Shown here: piece after piece, positions 62,569 through 64,000 of the stretch
Numbering within the stretch: position 1 is the first letter of the stretch
Layout: every line of letters starts with the position of its first letter
From: Mycobacteroides franklinii
GTDB lineage: Bacteria; Actinomycetota; Actinomycetes; Mycobacteriales; Mycobacteriaceae
Direction: 5' to 3'
DNA length: 64,000 nucleotides
Assembly: GCF_002013895.1 (NCBI RefSeq)
Contig: NZ_MAFQ01000001.1
Span: 636,630 to 700,629 of the forward strand
Notes under the pieces: generated by a model
What the model saw: only the letters and a program-made list of their open reading frames with translations
What the model was told of the DNA's origin: nothing
Database searches by the model: none
Made by a program: the position numbers and the translations under genes

Positions 62569-63336
62569 ATGGATCGCACCCGTTTGGTGCGCAGTTGCAC
62601 TGTTGTGATGGCCGTGGTGCTGTTGGCGGCGGGATGCCATCGCGGCGATCAGCCCCAGCCCACCACGTCGTCACCTGCGGATGGGCTTGATAAGTACAAA
62701 CCCAATGTGTCTGGCCGTTGGATCGCGAACCCCGCCATCGACTTAATGTCACCAGAAGGCACCTTCATCCGCGCGGCTTTCGAATCCTGGGAGCGAGCCG
62801 ACCATTCTCTCCGCCGTGATGTTGACACCGTCGACGCTGGCGGCTACCCCGGATTCGTCCGCGCCCTCGGCAACTCGATCTCGCCCGCCCTCGTGACCGG
62901 CGGCGCCGGAGGCGGATGGGCCGGCACCATCTATTACGAGGTGGTGTCTTTCCGTCAGGAGGGGAATCAATTTGTCGCAGGAGTCTGTGACTACCTTTCG
63001 GCGCTGTCCCAGAACTCCCTCGGGAGGTATGAGCGGGGTGGCCCCCCAAATAGCACGGGGCATTGGTTCACATTTGGTCCCGATCCTGCCGTTGCGCCTG
63101 ACCAGCAGCATGAGCCTCCGGCAAATCAGAAAGGCCCGGCACTGCGTCCCTCCGGCAATGTGTTTGGCACCTGGGTGATCACCAAAATCGATTTGGTAAC
63201 CGACAAGACGCTGCCGCAATGCCACAACAAATACCCGCCCGGTGTTCCCACTGACCGGCCCGATAAGTACTTGAGTGCCGATCCCGCACCGGTCCTGCCG
63301 CCCGATCCGGGTTGGCCCGGGGCAGGGGGTGCGTAG
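62569..63336 (+). CDS. Putative lipoprotein of the type VII-like cluster
   Basis: A 255-residue protein starting 2 bases after the 784-residue gene. The signal MDRTRLVRSCTVVMAVVLLA is followed by AGC, so a lipoprotein with Cys at residue 23. The mature part includes NPAIDLMSPEGTFIRAAFES, a Gly-rich GGAGGGWAG and a proline-rich C-terminus. By operon position it may act in export or immunity for its neighbour; no family recognised. Confidence 0.72.
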   Translation: MDRTRLVRSCTVVMAVVLLAAGCHRGDQPQPTTSSPADGLDKYKPNVSGRWIANPAIDLMSPEGTFIRAAFESWERADHSLRRDVDTVDAGGYPGFVRALGNSISPALVTGGAGGGWAGTIYYEVVSFRQEGNQFVAGVCDYLSALSQNSLGRYERGGPPNSTGHWFTFGPDPAVAPDQQHEPPANQKGPALRPSGNVFGTWVITKIDLVTDKTLPQCHNKYPPGVPTDRPDKYLSADPAPVLPPDPGWPGAGGA

Positions 63337-63338
63337 CC

Positions 63339-63569
63339 GTGGCTGATACCTCCGACCTTCATCCGACCGTCGTGCATGCCCTTCGGACCGGGAACGTTGA
63401 GTCGGCAGTCGCTGCTGCCAAACTCAATGCACCATCCACCGCAAAATCCGCACGCACCTCCCCAACAGAATCGCCCCGTCGGACCGATAGTCAGCAACAG
63501 CGACCGGTCGAATTCGACGAGGACGATTTTTACGAGAGCTTCCGGCGCAACCCGTTGGGCCGGCGATGA
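63339..63569 (+). CDS. Small polar protein at the cluster end
   Basis: A 76-residue hydrophilic protein from GTG 63339, two bases after the lipoprotein stop (ADTSDLHPTVVHALRTGNVE...). The middle is Ser/Thr/Pro rich and the end acidic then basic (FDEDDFYESFRRNPLGRR). The tight spacing supports it as a real gene of the operon. Function unknown. Confidence 0.5.
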   Translation: MADTSDLHPTVVHALRTGNVESAVAAAKLNAPSTAKSARTSPTESPRRTDSQQQRPVEFDEDDFYESFRRNPLGRR

Positions 63570-64000
63570 AGAGCCCGTAGGCGGACGTTGCAGTTTCTGC
63601 GCAAGCGGCAACAAGACGCTGCCGACAAGCTGGTTGGTAACGGTGATTTTGGAGTCGTGGCGCGGTAAGTGTTCGATGAATTGATCTGCCGCGCACAGGT
63701 TATCGCCGACGGATAGCCGGCACCTCAAAGATCAATCCGCGGGATATCTGAAGAGATACCCGCGGCGGTCGGGGCAATTCGAGCAGTCATTGACACCGGG
63801 CGAATGCGCGCCGACGCGGCGACGGCCGACGTGATCCTGTGATCAAATTCGTTGCACGCGCAGCCTACGCAGTCAACGAGTTCCGCGATTAGATAGGTAT
63901 CGGGCGCGAGATCGGCCAACGACTGCTGCAGATGTGCCGCGCATGATGAAGCTCGCCGGCGAGGCACCGGCCTCTGCGACCTTCTGCAAGGTGCTCGGCC
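63570..64000. other. Terminal 431 bases without a supported gene
   Basis: No frame here has a clear ribosome site or recognisable protein. A minus-strand frame is open from the right edge to 63725 (about 92 codons, ending MTARIAPTAAGISSDIPRID) and might be the end of a gene lying outside the window. A plus-strand frame begins near 63935. Neither can be judged without the neighbouring sequence. Confidence 0.4.

Noticed and set aside
63725..63967. Minus-strand frame near the right edge
   Set aside because: Could be the end of a gene outside the window but no motif or family can be recognised, so it is only mentioned in the terminal-region entry.

Overview
The window is high-GC actinobacterial DNA with strong mycobacterial character: leaderless genes, GTG starts, Mce/YrbE proteins, a CysTWA-SubI sulfate importer, and type VII-like helical proteins with DUF3558 lipoproteins. 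The gene order follows, in inverted orientation, the M. tuberculosis stretch from roughly Rv2401 (beside subI) to Rv2342 (beside dnaG). Several large differences from that species point to a fast-growing mycobacterium, most likely of the Mycobacteroides abscessus/chelonae group. The species call is an inference; no 16S rRNA or other marker is present.

Layout. 1-5.5 kb: end of an exported protein gene, two small membrane proteins, then a leaderless cysteine-ended leader peptide with a possible translational attenuator ahead of subI-cysT-cysW-cysA (sulfate import). 5.5-11.3 kb, minus strand: a histidine-rich mini-protein, then nirA-cysH-cysD-cysN-che1 (sulfate assimilation to sulfide plus siroheme supply), again headed by a cysteine-rich leader peptide. 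11.4-24.9 kb: conserved housekeeping block hemW, hrcA-dnaJ2-rsmE, phoH-ybeY-corC-like-era, amidase, recO-uppS. It is interrupted after era by a DUF559-type gene framed by about 75-bp inverted repeats. 24.8-25.7 kb, minus strand: smtB-zur, the zinc-sensing repressor pair.

26.1-48.6 kb: a 20-gene, same-strand, almost gapless gene train that separates smtB from glyS, genes that are neighbours in M. tuberculosis. A sigma-A-like promoter overlaps a near-perfect Fur-family (Zur-like) palindrome at its head. It encodes a His-motif membrane protein, two GNAT acyltransferases, an SDR, a fatty-acid desaturase, 2,4-diaminobutyrate aminotransferase and decarboxylase (giving 1,3-diaminopropane), an SRPBCC protein, a lipoprotein, a DrrAB-like ABC exporter, an acyl carrier protein, an acyl-AMP ligase, a complete YrbEAB-MceABCDEF importer and a predicted metal-dependent hydrolase. 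My reading is a zinc-regulated system that makes, exports and possibly re-imports an N-acylated diaminopropane lipid. This is the main candidate for an undescribed system.

48.7-57.1 kb: glyS, a class III aminotransferase, a TPM-domain membrane protein, dgt, dnaG and a small membrane protein. 57.3 kb: tRNA-Asn and a terminator. 57.6-63.6 kb: a type VII-secretion-like substrate cluster (WXG-like helical proteins, a glycine-rich protein, a 784-residue protein, two lipoproteins) of accessory character. The last about 430 bases hold no gene I can support.

Short dispersed sequences at stop/start junctions (17.7, 25.3, 29.4, 37.3 kb) behave like MIRU elements and supply the first residues of Zur, the desaturase and the acyl-AMP ligase.
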